Positions 53,800-61,913 of a DNA stretch of 64,000 nucleotides are shown in pieces (position 1 is the first letter of the stretch; each line of letters starts with the position of its first letter). Source of the DNA: Pseudolabrys taiwanensis. Lineage in GTDB: Bacteria; Pseudomonadota; Alphaproteobacteria; Rhizobiales; Xanthobacteraceae. The notes beneath the pieces were generated by a model. That model saw only the letters and a list, made by a program, of their open reading frames with translations. It ran no database searches and was not told the origin of the DNA. A program made the translations under genes and the position numbers. The stretch is from the NCBI RefSeq assembly GCF_003367395.1, contig NZ_CP031417.1, forward strand, positions 3,224,001-3,288,000, read 5' to 3'.

Positions 53800-54969
53800 T
53801 TACTTCATCGGACACTTGCCGTGATGGGGATCCTGCGCGTTCTCCATCGCGGTTGCCACGGTCTTGAGCTTGTAGGCGTCTCCGTCCTTCACCACTTCCT
53901 GCATGTAGAAGTTCTGGATCGGGTAGTTGTTGTTGTTGAACTTGAAGGCGCCGCGCACCGACTTGAAGTCGGCCTTCTTCAGCGCGGCCTGCACCGCATC
54001 CTTCTTGCTCAAATCGCCCTTCACACCGGCAACAGCCGAAGCAACCAGGTTGGCCGCATCATAGGCTTGCGCACCGTAGAATGACGGCTCCGACTTGAAC
54101 TTGGCCATGAAGTCCGCGACGAACTTCTTGTTGGCCTCGTTCGGCAGGTCCGCACCCCACTGATAGGCGGTCATGGCGCCGACGGCCGCGTCCTTCTGCC
54201 GCGGCAGGCTGAGCGAGTCGACGACGAAGGTCGAGTACAGCGGGATTTTGCCCTGCATACCGGCCTGCGCATATTGATTGAGGAACTGCACGCCCGCCGC
54301 ACCCGGATAGAAGGTGTAGATCGCGTCGGGGTTGGCGGCACGCGCCTTCGACAATTCAGCCGAGAAGTCGAGCTGGTCCGGCCACTTCGTGTATTCCTCG
54401 CCGACGACCTTGCCCTTGAAGAACGTCTTCATGCCGCCGAGGTTTTCCTTACCGGCCGCGTAGTTCGGGCCGATCAGGTAGACGGTCTTGATGCCCTTCT
54501 TCTCCATGTAGGCGGCGACCGCCTGCGGGGTCTGGTCGTTCGTCCACGACGTCGAGAAGATGTAAGGCGAGCAGAGCTCGCCGGCGACCTGGGTCGCGCC
54601 GGCATTGGCAACGACGAGGAAGGTCTTGGAATCGACGATCGGCTTGACCGAGGCGAGCAGCACGTTCGACCAGATGTAGCCGACGATGAAGTCGACCTTG
54701 TCCGATTCGATCAGCTTCTCGGTCTTCTGCTTGCCGACCTCCGGCTTCTGCTGGTCGTCCTCGTAGATCACCTCGACCGGCAGACCGCCCATCTTGCGGC
54801 CCATATGGTCGAGCGCGAGCTCAAAGGCGTTGCGCATGTCGTTGCCGATGACGGCTGTCGGACCGCTGAACGTGGAAACAAAGCCGATTTTGACGGATTT
54901 CTGCTGAGCGGCCGCCGGAACGACAGCCATCAGCATGGCGGCACCGGCCGCCAATAAAGTTTTGCGCAT
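53800..54969 (-). CDS. ABC transporter substrate-binding protein (LivK-like), copy 2
   Basis: A 389-residue binding protein, paralogous over its whole length to the one at 50401. It has a signal peptide (cleavage near AAA-QQ, residue 22), the shared motifs GFVSTFSGP, PVEVIYEDDQQKPEVGKQKT and GPNYAAGKE, and the terminal KCPMK. The ATG at 54969 has GGGAGGGAGAAAT upstream; an in-frame ATG seven codons earlier is not needed. It ends at a strong terminator, so it can be expressed alone at high level. It is divergent from the FAD oxidoreductase gene. Confidence 0.92.
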   Translation of the reverse strand: MRKTLLAAGAAMLMAVVPAAAQQKSVKIGFVSTFSGPTAVIGNDMRNAFELALDHMGRKMGGLPVEVIYEDDQQKPEVGKQKTEKLIESDKVDFIVGYIWSNVLLASVKPIVDSKTFLVVANAGATQVAGELCSPYIFSTSWTNDQTPQAVAAYMEKKGIKTVYLIGPNYAAGKENLGGMKTFFKGKVVGEEYTKWPDQLDFSAELSKARAANPDAIYTFYPGAAGVQFLNQYAQAGMQGKIPLYSTFVVDSLSLPRQKDAAVGAMTAYQWGADLPNEANKKFVADFMAKFKSEPSFYGAQAYDAANLVASAVAGVKGDLSKKDAVQAALKKADFKSVRGAFKFNNNNYPIQNFYMQEVVKDGDAYKLKTVATAMENAQDPHHGKCPMK

Positions 54970-55152
54970 ATTTCTCCCTCCCGGGGGCATCGTTGGCCCC
55001 CCACCTAGACTGGTTCAAGTTTAGCGGCATTGGCGCGCAAACGTCCACCCGGCATCCGCGACACGGTAACCCGCCGAACTATATTTCTGGCGCCCCGCCG
55101 AAAGACCGGACCGGCCTCCCATCCGCGCAACGCAACCGTGACGATGTGGCGA

Positions 55153-55181
55153 TTGCGACGGCCAGGGCCGCGGGCTAGAAA
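55153..55181 (+). promoter_or_regulatory. Predicted sigma-70 promoter of the FAD oxidoreductase gene
   Basis: TTGCGA (55153-55158), a 17-bp spacer and TAGAAA (55176-55181) place a start site near 55188, about 32 bp before the GTG start. A perfect palindrome covers the expected transcription start. Confidence 0.4.
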
Positions 55182-55192
55182 GTATGCATACT
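55181..55192. promoter_or_regulatory. Perfect 12-bp palindrome AGTATGCATACT (operator candidate)
   Basis: This self-complementary site touches the predicted -10 and covers the predicted transcription start of the gene at 55220. That is where a repressor, for example the TetR protein encoded at 52856, would block transcription. Confidence 0.5.
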
Positions 55193-55219
55193 GACAAATA
55201 AGAAAATCGGAGGAACCTC

Positions 55220-56851
55220 GTGAGCAAGGCGCTCGAAAGAACTTACGACGGCATCATCATCGGTGCCGGCCATCACGGCCTCATTCTCGGCACCTACCTC
55301 GCCCGCGCTGGCCTGAAAATTTTGCTCGCCGAGCGGCGGCTCACTTACGGTGGCGGCCTCTGCACCGAAGAGGTGACCCTGCCCGGCTTTTACCACAACC
55401 TGCACTCGATCAATCATTTCCACATCAGCGAGACGCCTTGGTTCAAGGACCTCGGTCTGGACGAGCGCGTGACCTACATCACGCCGCGCTATGAACTCGG
55501 CCAGGCGCATGCGGACGGCTCCGCGCTGGTGCTCGGCCGCAATCTCGAAGAATCCGTAGCGAGCATCGCGCGCTTCTCCAAGAAGGACGCCGAGACCTTC
55601 CGCGAATGGAACGAGATCGCCGAGAAGATCACGGCGGAGATTTTCCTGCCCGAGCGTTACTCCGCGCCGCTGCCGCAAGCGGAGCGCGAGGCGCTGCTAT
55701 CGAAGACGGCGCTCGGCAGGAAATTCCTCGAGGTCGCGGCGCGCGAACCACTCGAAGTGGTCCGCGAATTGTTCGAGAACGAACACATCCGATTGCTGTT
55801 CCTGTTCAAGGTCTCGCTGTTCGGCACGTGGCTTGTCGATACGACGTCGAAGACCTCGCCGATGGGATCGGTCATCCGCGCCTTCGACCTCGAGAGCGGC
55901 TACCAGCTCTGTCAGGGTGGTTCGTTCAATCTCGCGCGCGGGCTGATGGAGAGCTTCATCGCCGCGGGCGGCACCTATCAGCCGCAGGTCAATATCTCCC
56001 GCATCGTGATCGAGAACAACAAGGCGACAGGCATCGAGCTCGCCGACGGACGCACCGTGCGGGCGAAGCAATTCGTCGCCTCGACCATCGACGTACATCA
56101 AACCTTCGAGAAGCTGGTCGGCCGCGAACAGCTCCCCGCGGACTATCGCGCCAAGGTCGACAAATTCCAGTACACGAAATGGAGCCTTTACGGCCTGCAT
56201 CTCGCGCTCAACGAGAGCCCGCGCTTCGCCGCCGAGAAGTTCGATCCGAACATCAACCGCGTGCAGAAGTGGAGCATCGGCGCCGAGACGATGGACGATC
56301 TCTTCTCCGCGCATGAGGACACCAAGGCCGGCCGCGTGCCGAAGGTGATCCAGTTCGGCGCCGGCCCCTTGAGCCTGCTCGATCCGACGCAGGCGCCTCC
56401 CGGCAAACACACGACCTATGCCTGGCACGTGCTGCCGATCGACCCGGATATCGGCGACCAGAGCTACGAGGACTTCAAGGAAGAATTCGCCGACAGAATT
56501 CTCGAGACCTGGGCAAAGGTCTGCCCGAACATGACGTCGAAGAACGTGCTTGGGCGCTACGTCTACACGGGCCGCGAATACACCCAGGAGCTGATCAATA
56601 TGCGCGAAGGCGACATCTTCATGGGCGCCTTCAATGCGGACCAGGTGATGTACAATCACTTCGGGTACCGCTCGCCGATCTCGAACCTGTACATGGCGGG
56701 CTCGGCGGGGCATCCGGGAGGCGCCATCTCAGGCGGCGCCGGTTATATCAGCGCCGCAATCATAGCCGAGGATCTGGGATTGAAGCCGTGGTGGACGCCC
56801 TGGAACGCGCGCCGCGCGCTGGAGGACCATGTCCGAAAGAATGCTGCATAA
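55220..56851 (+). CDS. NAD(P)/FAD-dependent oxidoreductase (COG1233, phytoene-desaturase-like)
   Basis: A 543-residue flavoprotein with the dinucleotide motif IIGAGHHGL (about 12-20), a GGGLCTEE segment (FAD pyrophosphate region) and the C-terminal FAD motif LYMAGSAGHPGGAISGGAG. It resembles carotenoid desaturase relatives, but no carotenoid genes are near. Other COG1233 members are retinol-saturase-like or unknown oxidases. GTG start; GGAGGA with five-base spacing makes it convincing. It diverges from the binding-protein gene and heads a run of catabolic-type genes, from which it is separated by 131 bp. Confidence 0.87.
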   Translation: MSKALERTYDGIIIGAGHHGLILGTYLARAGLKILLAERRLTYGGGLCTEEVTLPGFYHNLHSINHFHISETPWFKDLGLDERVTYITPRYELGQAHADGSALVLGRNLEESVASIARFSKKDAETFREWNEIAEKITAEIFLPERYSAPLPQAEREALLSKTALGRKFLEVAAREPLEVVRELFENEHIRLLFLFKVSLFGTWLVDTTSKTSPMGSVIRAFDLESGYQLCQGGSFNLARGLMESFIAAGGTYQPQVNISRIVIENNKATGIELADGRTVRAKQFVASTIDVHQTFEKLVGREQLPADYRAKVDKFQYTKWSLYGLHLALNESPRFAAEKFDPNINRVQKWSIGAETMDDLFSAHEDTKAGRVPKVIQFGAGPLSLLDPTQAPPGKHTTYAWHVLPIDPDIGDQSYEDFKEEFADRILETWAKVCPNMTSKNVLGRYVYTGREYTQELINMREGDIFMGAFNADQVMYNHFGYRSPISNLYMAGSAGHPGGAISGGAGYISAAIIAEDLGLKPWWTPWNARRALEDHVRKNAA

Positions 56852-56982
56852 ATGCTAAGTTAAATCCGGGAAGGGCTTTAGCAAACAACTCGGAAACCCA
56901 TGACGGGCGGCGCTGCGAAGCCTAAACTTCCGGCGCCGCGCTTCGACGCGCCTGGCACTCGACAGACCATGAAAGTGATCGC

Positions 56983-57762
56983 ATGACCGATTTCAACAAC
57001 ATCGTCTTTCCCTCGCTCAAGGAGCGCGTGGTGATCATCACCGGCGCCGGCCAGGGCATCGGCCGCACTTTCGCGAAAGCGTTTGCGACAGCGGGCGCGC
57101 GCGTCGTCATTGCCGAATTGAACGAGAACAAGGCCGCGGCGGTGTCCGAAGAGATCATGAAAGCCGGCGGCGAGGCCTTTGCCGTGACCACGGATGTCGG
57201 CGACGAGGCGTCGGTCAAGGAAATGATCGAGGTCGTCGAGGACGAGTACAGCCGGATCGACGTGCTGATCAATAATGCTGGTATCTTCTCGACGCTCGAA
57301 ATGCGTCCGTTTGATCAAATTCCGCTGGAAGAATGGGAGCGCGTCCTGCGCGTCAACCTCACCGGCCCTTTCCTGTGTGCCCGCGCCGTGCTGCCGGCAA
57401 TGCGGCGCGCGAAGTGGGGCCGCATCATCAACATCGCCTCCGGCGCCGTGCGTCTGGGCCGCCCGAATTACCTGCATTACATCGCCAGCAAGGCGGCGCT
57501 CGGCGGCATGAGCCTGTCGATGGCGCGCGAGGTCGGAGCCGACGGCATCACCGTCAATGCCATCCTGCCGGGTGCCACCTTCACCGAGATCGAGCGCAAG
57601 ACCGTCACGCCCGAACAGAAGCAGCGCATTGTCGCAATGCAGTGCATCCCACGTCCCGAAACGCCCGAGGATCTGGTCGGCGCCGCGTTGTTCCTCGCCT
57701 CCGAGGCATCGGCCTTCGTGACGGGTCAGACGATCAATCTCGACGGCGGCGTGACCGGCTAG
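56983..57762 (+). CDS. SDR family NAD(P)-dependent oxidoreductase
   Basis: A 259-residue classical short-chain dehydrogenase. Cofactor motif TGAGQGIG (about 15-22), NNAG, and the catalytic Ser with YIASK (Tyr-x3-Lys) near residue 166 are all present. The acidic residue in IAELNEN after b2 favours NAD(H). It probably oxidises a hydroxyl of an intermediate, as in 3-hydroxyacyl-CoA or diol dehydrogenases. It lies in the run of same-strand genes 55220-60395. Confidence 0.9.
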   Translation: MTDFNNIVFPSLKERVVIITGAGQGIGRTFAKAFATAGARVVIAELNENKAAAVSEEIMKAGGEAFAVTTDVGDEASVKEMIEVVEDEYSRIDVLINNAGIFSTLEMRPFDQIPLEEWERVLRVNLTGPFLCARAVLPAMRRAKWGRIINIASGAVRLGRPNYLHYIASKAALGGMSLSMAREVGADGITVNAILPGATFTEIERKTVTPEQKQRIVAMQCIPRPETPEDLVGAALFLASEASAFVTGQTINLDGGVTG

Positions 57763-57781
57763 CGCCGCAAAAAACACACGC

Positions 57782-57880
57782 CTGTCATACCCCGCGAAAG
57801 CGGGGTATCCAGCGTGCTCCGCGCCCTCCTATGATCGCAGCGCTTCGGCGTACTCGGTCATCCGCTTTCGCGGATGACTA
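57782..57880. repeat. Paired GCGAAAGC hairpin repeats
   Basis: TACCCCGC-GAAA-GCGGGGTA (57788-57807) and GTCATCCGC-TTTC-GCGGATGAC (57857-57878) are two perfect hairpins, each with a tetraloop. With the 49 bp between them they fill most of the gap before the DUF1932 gene. They belong to the same GTCATCCC-type intergenic family as 16779 and 23433. Confidence 0.75.
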
Positions 57881-57909
57881 CGGCTAAACAAGTGGCAGGA
57901 ACCTCGCTC

Positions 57910-58749
57910 ATGAGTCTCACCATCGCCATCGTCGCTCCCGGCGCCATGGGCGCCGGCGTCGGCCAGCGTCTCGCCGAAAACAAGGTGACGGTGCTGACCT
58001 CGCTCGCCGGCCGCAGCGAAGCGAGCGCCGCGCGTGCGCAAAAGGCCGGCATGGTCGGTGTCGGCGACGCGCAGCTCGCGGAGGCCGACTTCCTGTTGTC
58101 GATCGTGCCGCCGGGCGAAGCCGTGGCGCTGGCGCGACGACTGGCGCCGGTCCTGCGCGCATCCAACCGAAAGACGGTTTATGTCGACTGCAATGCGGTG
58201 AGCCCGCCGACGGCGCAGGAGATCGCCGACGTGATCGCCACCACCGGCTGCATGTTCGTCGACGCGGGCATCATCGGCCCGCCACCCCAGCCCGGCAGCG
58301 CCAACACCAAGTTCTACGTGTCCGGTCCGGCCGCCTACGATTTCGCGCGGCTCAACGAGCGCGGCCTGATCGTACGTGTGCTCGACGGGCCGCTTACCGC
58401 CGCCTCTGCGATGAAGATGTCGTATGCCGGCATCACCAAGGGCTTCACCGCGCTCGGGGCCGCGATGATGCTCGCGGCAACGCGGGGTGGCTCGGCCGCG
58501 GCGCTCAAAGCGGAGTTGGAAGAAAGCCAGGGAGCGCTCTTCAACTGGCTGTCGCGCCAGGTGCCGGGCATGTATCCGAAAGCCTATCGCTGGGTGGCCG
58601 AACTCGACGAGATCGCCGGCTTCGTCGGCCAAGATCATCCCGAGCATGCGATGTTTGCCGCCGCCGCGCGCTTCTACGAAGAGATGGCCAAGGACGTCGA
58701 CGGCGAAAACAGCGAGACGGCGGCGCTGGACAAGTTTATCGGGCGGTGA
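57910..58749 (+). CDS. NAD(P)-binding 6-phosphogluconate-dehydrogenase-like protein (DUF1932 C-terminal domain)
   Basis: A 279-residue b-hydroxyacid-dehydrogenase-like protein. An N-terminal Rossmann fold (VAPGAMGAGVG, about 7-17) is followed by an all-helical DUF1932-type domain (about 170-260; ITKGFTALGAAMMLAATRGG). Such proteins oxidise 2- or 3-hydroxyacids. The start at 57910 lies nine bases after an AGGA; the in-frame ATG at 57874 lies within the repeat hairpin. The PaaG-like gene follows by 30 bp. Confidence 0.87.
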   Translation: MSLTIAIVAPGAMGAGVGQRLAENKVTVLTSLAGRSEASAARAQKAGMVGVGDAQLAEADFLLSIVPPGEAVALARRLAPVLRASNRKTVYVDCNAVSPPTAQEIADVIATTGCMFVDAGIIGPPPQPGSANTKFYVSGPAAYDFARLNERGLIVRVLDGPLTAASAMKMSYAGITKGFTALGAAMMLAATRGGSAAALKAELEESQGALFNWLSRQVPGMYPKAYRWVAELDEIAGFVGQDHPEHAMFAAAARFYEEMAKDVDGENSETAALDKFIGR

Positions 58750-58779
58750 CAAGAGCCGATACCGCCCCGGGATTTCTCG

Positions 58780-59580
58780 ATGTCCGATTCACCGATCCTC
58801 ACCGAGCAGCGCGATGGTTACCGTGTCATCACGCTGAACCGGCCCGACAAGCTCAACGCGTTCAATGACGCGATGCATGCGGCGCTGCGTGAAGCCGTCG
58901 ATGCCGCCGAAGCCGACGAAACCTGCCGCGCGCTTCTCATCACCGGCGCCGGCCGCGGCTTCTGCGCCGGTCAGGACCTTGCCGACCGGGTGGCCAAGCC
59001 CGGCGAGAAGATCGTGCTCGGTGTCACGCTCGAGCAGTACTACAACCCGCTGGTCCGCAAGCTGCGCGCCCTGCCCTTCCCCGTAATCGCCGCCGTCAAC
59101 GGCGTCGCCGCCGGCGCCGGCTGCAACGTCGCGCTCGCCTGCGACATTGTGCTCGCGGCCCGGGCCGCGACCTTCGTTCAGTCCTTCGCGCGTATCGGGC
59201 TCGTGCCCGATTCCGGGGGCACCTGGTTGCTGCCGCGCCTCATTGGCGAGGCTCGCGCCCGCGCCCTGGCGCTGACGGCAGAACCGATCTCAGCCGAAAA
59301 GGCCGAGAACTGGGGCCTCATCTACAAATGCGTGGACGACGCCGCCTTGCTGCCGGAGGCCGAGAAGCTTTGTGCGCAGTTTGCCAAGGCGCCAACGGCC
59401 GGCCTCGCACTGATCAAACAGGCCTTCGCCGCTTCGCCCACCAATACCCTCGACGCGCAGCTCGATTTGGAGCGGGACCTGCAGCGCCAGGCTGGATTTA
59501 ATCCGGACTATGCGGAAGGCGTCCGCGCCTTTATGGAGAAGCGGAAACCGAACTTCATTGGACGGAAAAAGAGCGAATGA
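58780..59580 (+). CDS. Enoyl-CoA hydratase/isomerase (PaaG-like)
   Basis: A 266-residue crotonase-fold protein. The oxyanion-hole segments GRGFCAGQDL and NGVAAGAGCNVALACD are present. The active-site loop reads GLVPDSGGTWLLPR, where an Asp occupies the catalytic position, as in PaaG, the ring-epoxide isomerase of phenylacetyl-CoA degradation. This favours an isomerase over a hydratase. No other paa genes are in the window. The stop overlaps the next gene by 4 bp. Confidence 0.9.
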   Translation: MSDSPILTEQRDGYRVITLNRPDKLNAFNDAMHAALREAVDAAEADETCRALLITGAGRGFCAGQDLADRVAKPGEKIVLGVTLEQYYNPLVRKLRALPFPVIAAVNGVAAGAGCNVALACDIVLAARAATFVQSFARIGLVPDSGGTWLLPRLIGEARARALALTAEPISAEKAENWGLIYKCVDDAALLPEAEKLCAQFAKAPTAGLALIKQAFAASPTNTLDAQLDLERDLQRQAGFNPDYAEGVRAFMEKRKPNFIGRKKSE

Positions 59581-60395
59581 CCAGCAAGACTCCCCTGCGC
59601 GTCGGCATTGCCGGCCTCGGCGCCGTCGGCCTCGATGTGGCGCGGCGCCTGATCGATGGCGTCATCGAAGGCGTGACACTCACCGCCGTTGCCGTGCGCG
59701 ACGCCGATAAGGCCCGCCGCGCCCTACCACAGCTTGGTGACCTGATCGCCTTCCGCTCGATGTCCGCTCTCGCCGACGATTGCGACGTCGTCGTGGAATG
59801 CCTGCCGCCGGCGCTGTTCCGCGAGGTGGCGGTCGCCACCATCGACAAAGGGCGGCTTTTCATGCCGCTGTCGGTGGCGCAGCTTCTGAAGAACCCGGAC
59901 CTCATCACCCGGGCCAAGGAAAAGGGTGCGCGCATCCTGGTGCCGACCGGCGCACTGCTCGGCCTCGACGCCGTGCGCGCGGCCGCCGAGGGAACCATCC
60001 ACTCAGTGAAGATGGTCACCCGCAAGCCGCCAAAGGGCCTGGAGGGTGCGCCCTATCTCGTCGAGCGCAGCGTCTCGCTCGAAGGGCTGAAGGAGCCGCG
60101 CAAGATCTTCGACGGCACCGCGCGTGAAGGCGCCATCGGCTTCCCCGCCAATGTCAATGTCGCGGCCGCCTTGAGTCTTGCCGGCGTCGGTCCTGACCGT
60201 ACCCAGCTCGAAATCTGGGCCGATCCGACCGTGACGCGTAACACGCACACCATCACGGTCGACTCCGACGCTATGCGCCTCTCGATGACTATCGAGAGCA
60301 TACCGTCGGAAAATCCGCGCACGGGCAAGAGCGTCGCGCCATCGGTGATCGCGGCGCTGCGTGGACTCGTCTCGGAACTCAAGGTCGGTAGCTGA
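59577..60395 (+). CDS. Aspartate dehydrogenase family protein (NadX-like, DUF108)
   Basis: A 272-residue protein with an N-terminal Rossmann fold (GIAGLGAVGLDVA, about 10-22) and the aspartate-dehydrogenase C-terminal domain. It shows PTGALLGLD, the TRKPP motif, GFPANVNVAAALSLAG, and the catalytic-histidine segment RNTHTITV. Known members interconvert L-aspartate and oxaloacetate/iminoaspartate. It overlaps the PaaG-like gene by 4 bp, so it belongs to the catabolic unit. No nadA or nadC is near, which argues against NAD synthesis. Confidence 0.88.
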   Translation: MTSKTPLRVGIAGLGAVGLDVARRLIDGVIEGVTLTAVAVRDADKARRALPQLGDLIAFRSMSALADDCDVVVECLPPALFREVAVATIDKGRLFMPLSVAQLLKNPDLITRAKEKGARILVPTGALLGLDAVRAAAEGTIHSVKMVTRKPPKGLEGAPYLVERSVSLEGLKEPRKIFDGTAREGAIGFPANVNVAAALSLAGVGPDRTQLEIWADPTVTRNTHTITVDSDAMRLSMTIESIPSENPRTGKSVAPSVIAALRGLVSELKVGS

Positions 60396-60410
60396 CGAAG
60401 CGCGTAGGCT

Positions 60411-60584
60411 TCACGCGCTCTCCCGCACCATCGATTTGATCGAGCGCATCAGCGTCGCGAATTCGCGGCGCCGCGTCGCCGTGTCTTCGCGCGCACGCTC
60501 GGCGGCATGCTCCGCATTGGACGGCCGGGAAAAATCAATCGCGTCCGCTGCGTCTTTCAATGCTTCGAGGACATCCGAATCCAT
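60411..60584 (-). CDS. Small hypothetical protein (57 aa)
   Basis: A 57-residue protein (begins MDSDVLEALKDAA, ends SMVRESA), acidic at the N-terminus and basic, helical-looking in the C-terminal half (AERAREDTATRRREF). GCGGAGGTG lies five bases before the ATG, a strong ribosome site, and codon use matches the neighbours. Stop codons of this gene and the convergent aspartate-dehydrogenase-like gene are 15 bp apart. The DUF5009 gene on the same strand ends 32 bp upstream. No function is recognised. Confidence 0.65.
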   Translation of the reverse strand: MDSDVLEALKDAADAIDFSRPSNAEHAAERAREDTATRRREFATLMRSIKSMVRESA

Positions 60585-60616
60585 ACAACACCTCCGCTAC
60601 AAACCTCGTCTTCAGA

Positions 60617-61768
60617 TCAAACCCGCAGGAATATTTTGCGCCGATAGAGATAGCCGGCCAGCGCCACGACGAAGACGAGCGCCACCATGTGCGACAGCAG
60701 ACGCCCGGCGCCTGGTGTCAGCAGCACATCGATTGAGGCCGCCAGATCGCCGCCGACGAACCGGCGGGCGAGCGGCTCGAAGCCGACGATGCCGTTGATG
60801 AAATAGAGCAGAATGGCGTTGGCGCCGATCCAGGTGAGCACCGTCGCCCAGGTCTTGTAGCCCCACACGTCGACGATCTGATGCGTAATGCCGAGCAAGA
60901 TCGCGCTCCAGCCGGCAGCAACCAGCACGAACGACGACGTCCACAGCGCCTTGATGAGCGGGAACTGAAGCGACCAGAGATAGCCGGCGGCGAGCATAAC
61001 GACACCCGCGCCGATGAGAACGAACGACTTGCCTTGTGCCGTCAGCCGCTCGTCCTTGAGGACAAGCCCGCACAGCACGCCGATGAGGCAAGAGCCGACC
61101 GCTGGCAAGGTGCTCAGCAGCCCTTCCGGATCGCGCGTGCCGTCCCACAGCCGGCCGGGCAGATAGTTGCGATCGATCCAGTTGGCGAGATTGGCGTCGG
61201 GCGCAAAGGAGCCAGCGCCGATGCCAGGCACCGGCACGAAGGTCATGAGCGCCCAATAGCCGCCGAGCAACACGACGACCGTTGCGAGCAGTCCACGCCA
61301 ATTCAGATGCAAGAAGAGCAGCGATGCGGCGAGGTAGCAGATCGCAATGCGCTGCAAGACTCCCAAGAGGCGAACGTCCGCCCAATGATTGCCGATGCCG
61401 CCATAGTAGATGACGCCGAGCGCGTAGAGCACGATCGACCGCTGCACGATGCGCATATAGGCGCCGCGAAGGCCCTCGCGCTCGACGAGCCGCGGCAGCG
61501 AAAGCGTGATAGCGACACCGGTGATGAAGATGAACAGCGGAAAGACAAAATCGTAGAAGGTGAAGCCTTCCCACTCCGCGTGACTGATTTGCGTATGCAG
61601 AAAATTGCCGAAGGCATCGAGTGGGCCTGATTTGCCCTGGCACATCTGCGCTAGCGCCAAAATCGCGCCTTCGCCGCCGAGAATCCAAATAAAATTAAAC
61701 CCACGCAGCGCGTCGAGTGAAGCAACGCGGCGAGTCTGCACATCGAGAGGCAGTTCGACGTAGCGCAT
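60617..61768 (-). CDS. DUF5009/heparan-a-glucosaminide N-acetyltransferase-like membrane protein
   Basis: A 383-residue membrane protein with about ten helices and the family N-terminus RRVASLDALRGFNFIWILGGE. A second family segment, WEGFTFYDFVFPLFIFITGV, is also visible. Relatives (YeiB/NagX/HGSNAT) transfer acetyl or acyl groups to sugars across the membrane. It has a FixK/FNR-type box about 100 bp upstream and the small 57-residue gene 32 bp downstream on the same strand. The substrate is unknown. Confidence 0.87.
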   Translation of the reverse strand: MRYVELPLDVQTRRVASLDALRGFNFIWILGGEGAILALAQMCQGKSGPLDAFGNFLHTQISHAEWEGFTFYDFVFPLFIFITGVAITLSLPRLVEREGLRGAYMRIVQRSIVLYALGVIYYGGIGNHWADVRLLGVLQRIAICYLAASLLFLHLNWRGLLATVVVLLGGYWALMTFVPVPGIGAGSFAPDANLANWIDRNYLPGRLWDGTRDPEGLLSTLPAVGSCLIGVLCGLVLKDERLTAQGKSFVLIGAGVVMLAAGYLWSLQFPLIKALWTSSFVLVAAGWSAILLGITHQIVDVWGYKTWATVLTWIGANAILLYFINGIVGFEPLARRFVGGDLAASIDVLLTPGAGRLLSHMVALVFVVALAGYLYRRKIFLRV

Positions 61769-61856
61769 GGACGGCCGCCATTTTGCGCCAGGGGTTCGCT
61801 AGAGAACGGGTCAACGGCGAAATGGTTGCCAAACTTAGGCGCGGCATCGGCCGTGT

Positions 61857-61874
61857 ACTTGACCTGAGTCAAGT
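61857..61874 (-). promoter_or_regulatory. FixK/FNR-type box (ACTTGAC-CTGA-GTCAAGT)
   Basis: A perfect 7-bp-arm palindrome that contains TTGA-N6-TCAA, the FixK2/FNR-class consensus. Its centre is about 98 bp before the start codon of the DUF5009 gene, which allows a -41.5 type activator position with a leader of about 55 bases. Confidence 0.55.
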
Positions 61875-61913
61875 GCAGCGGTGCGAAACCACAGTCAGAG
61901 CGCGTGATCGGAA

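Noticed and set aside
55220..56851. Phytoene desaturase of carotenoid synthesis
   Set aside because: There is no phytoene synthase or other carotenoid gene in the window, and COG1233 includes many other oxidoreductases.
59577..60395. NadX for NAD biosynthesis
   Set aside because: No nadA or nadC partner is present, and the gene is coupled to an enoyl-CoA isomerase gene.
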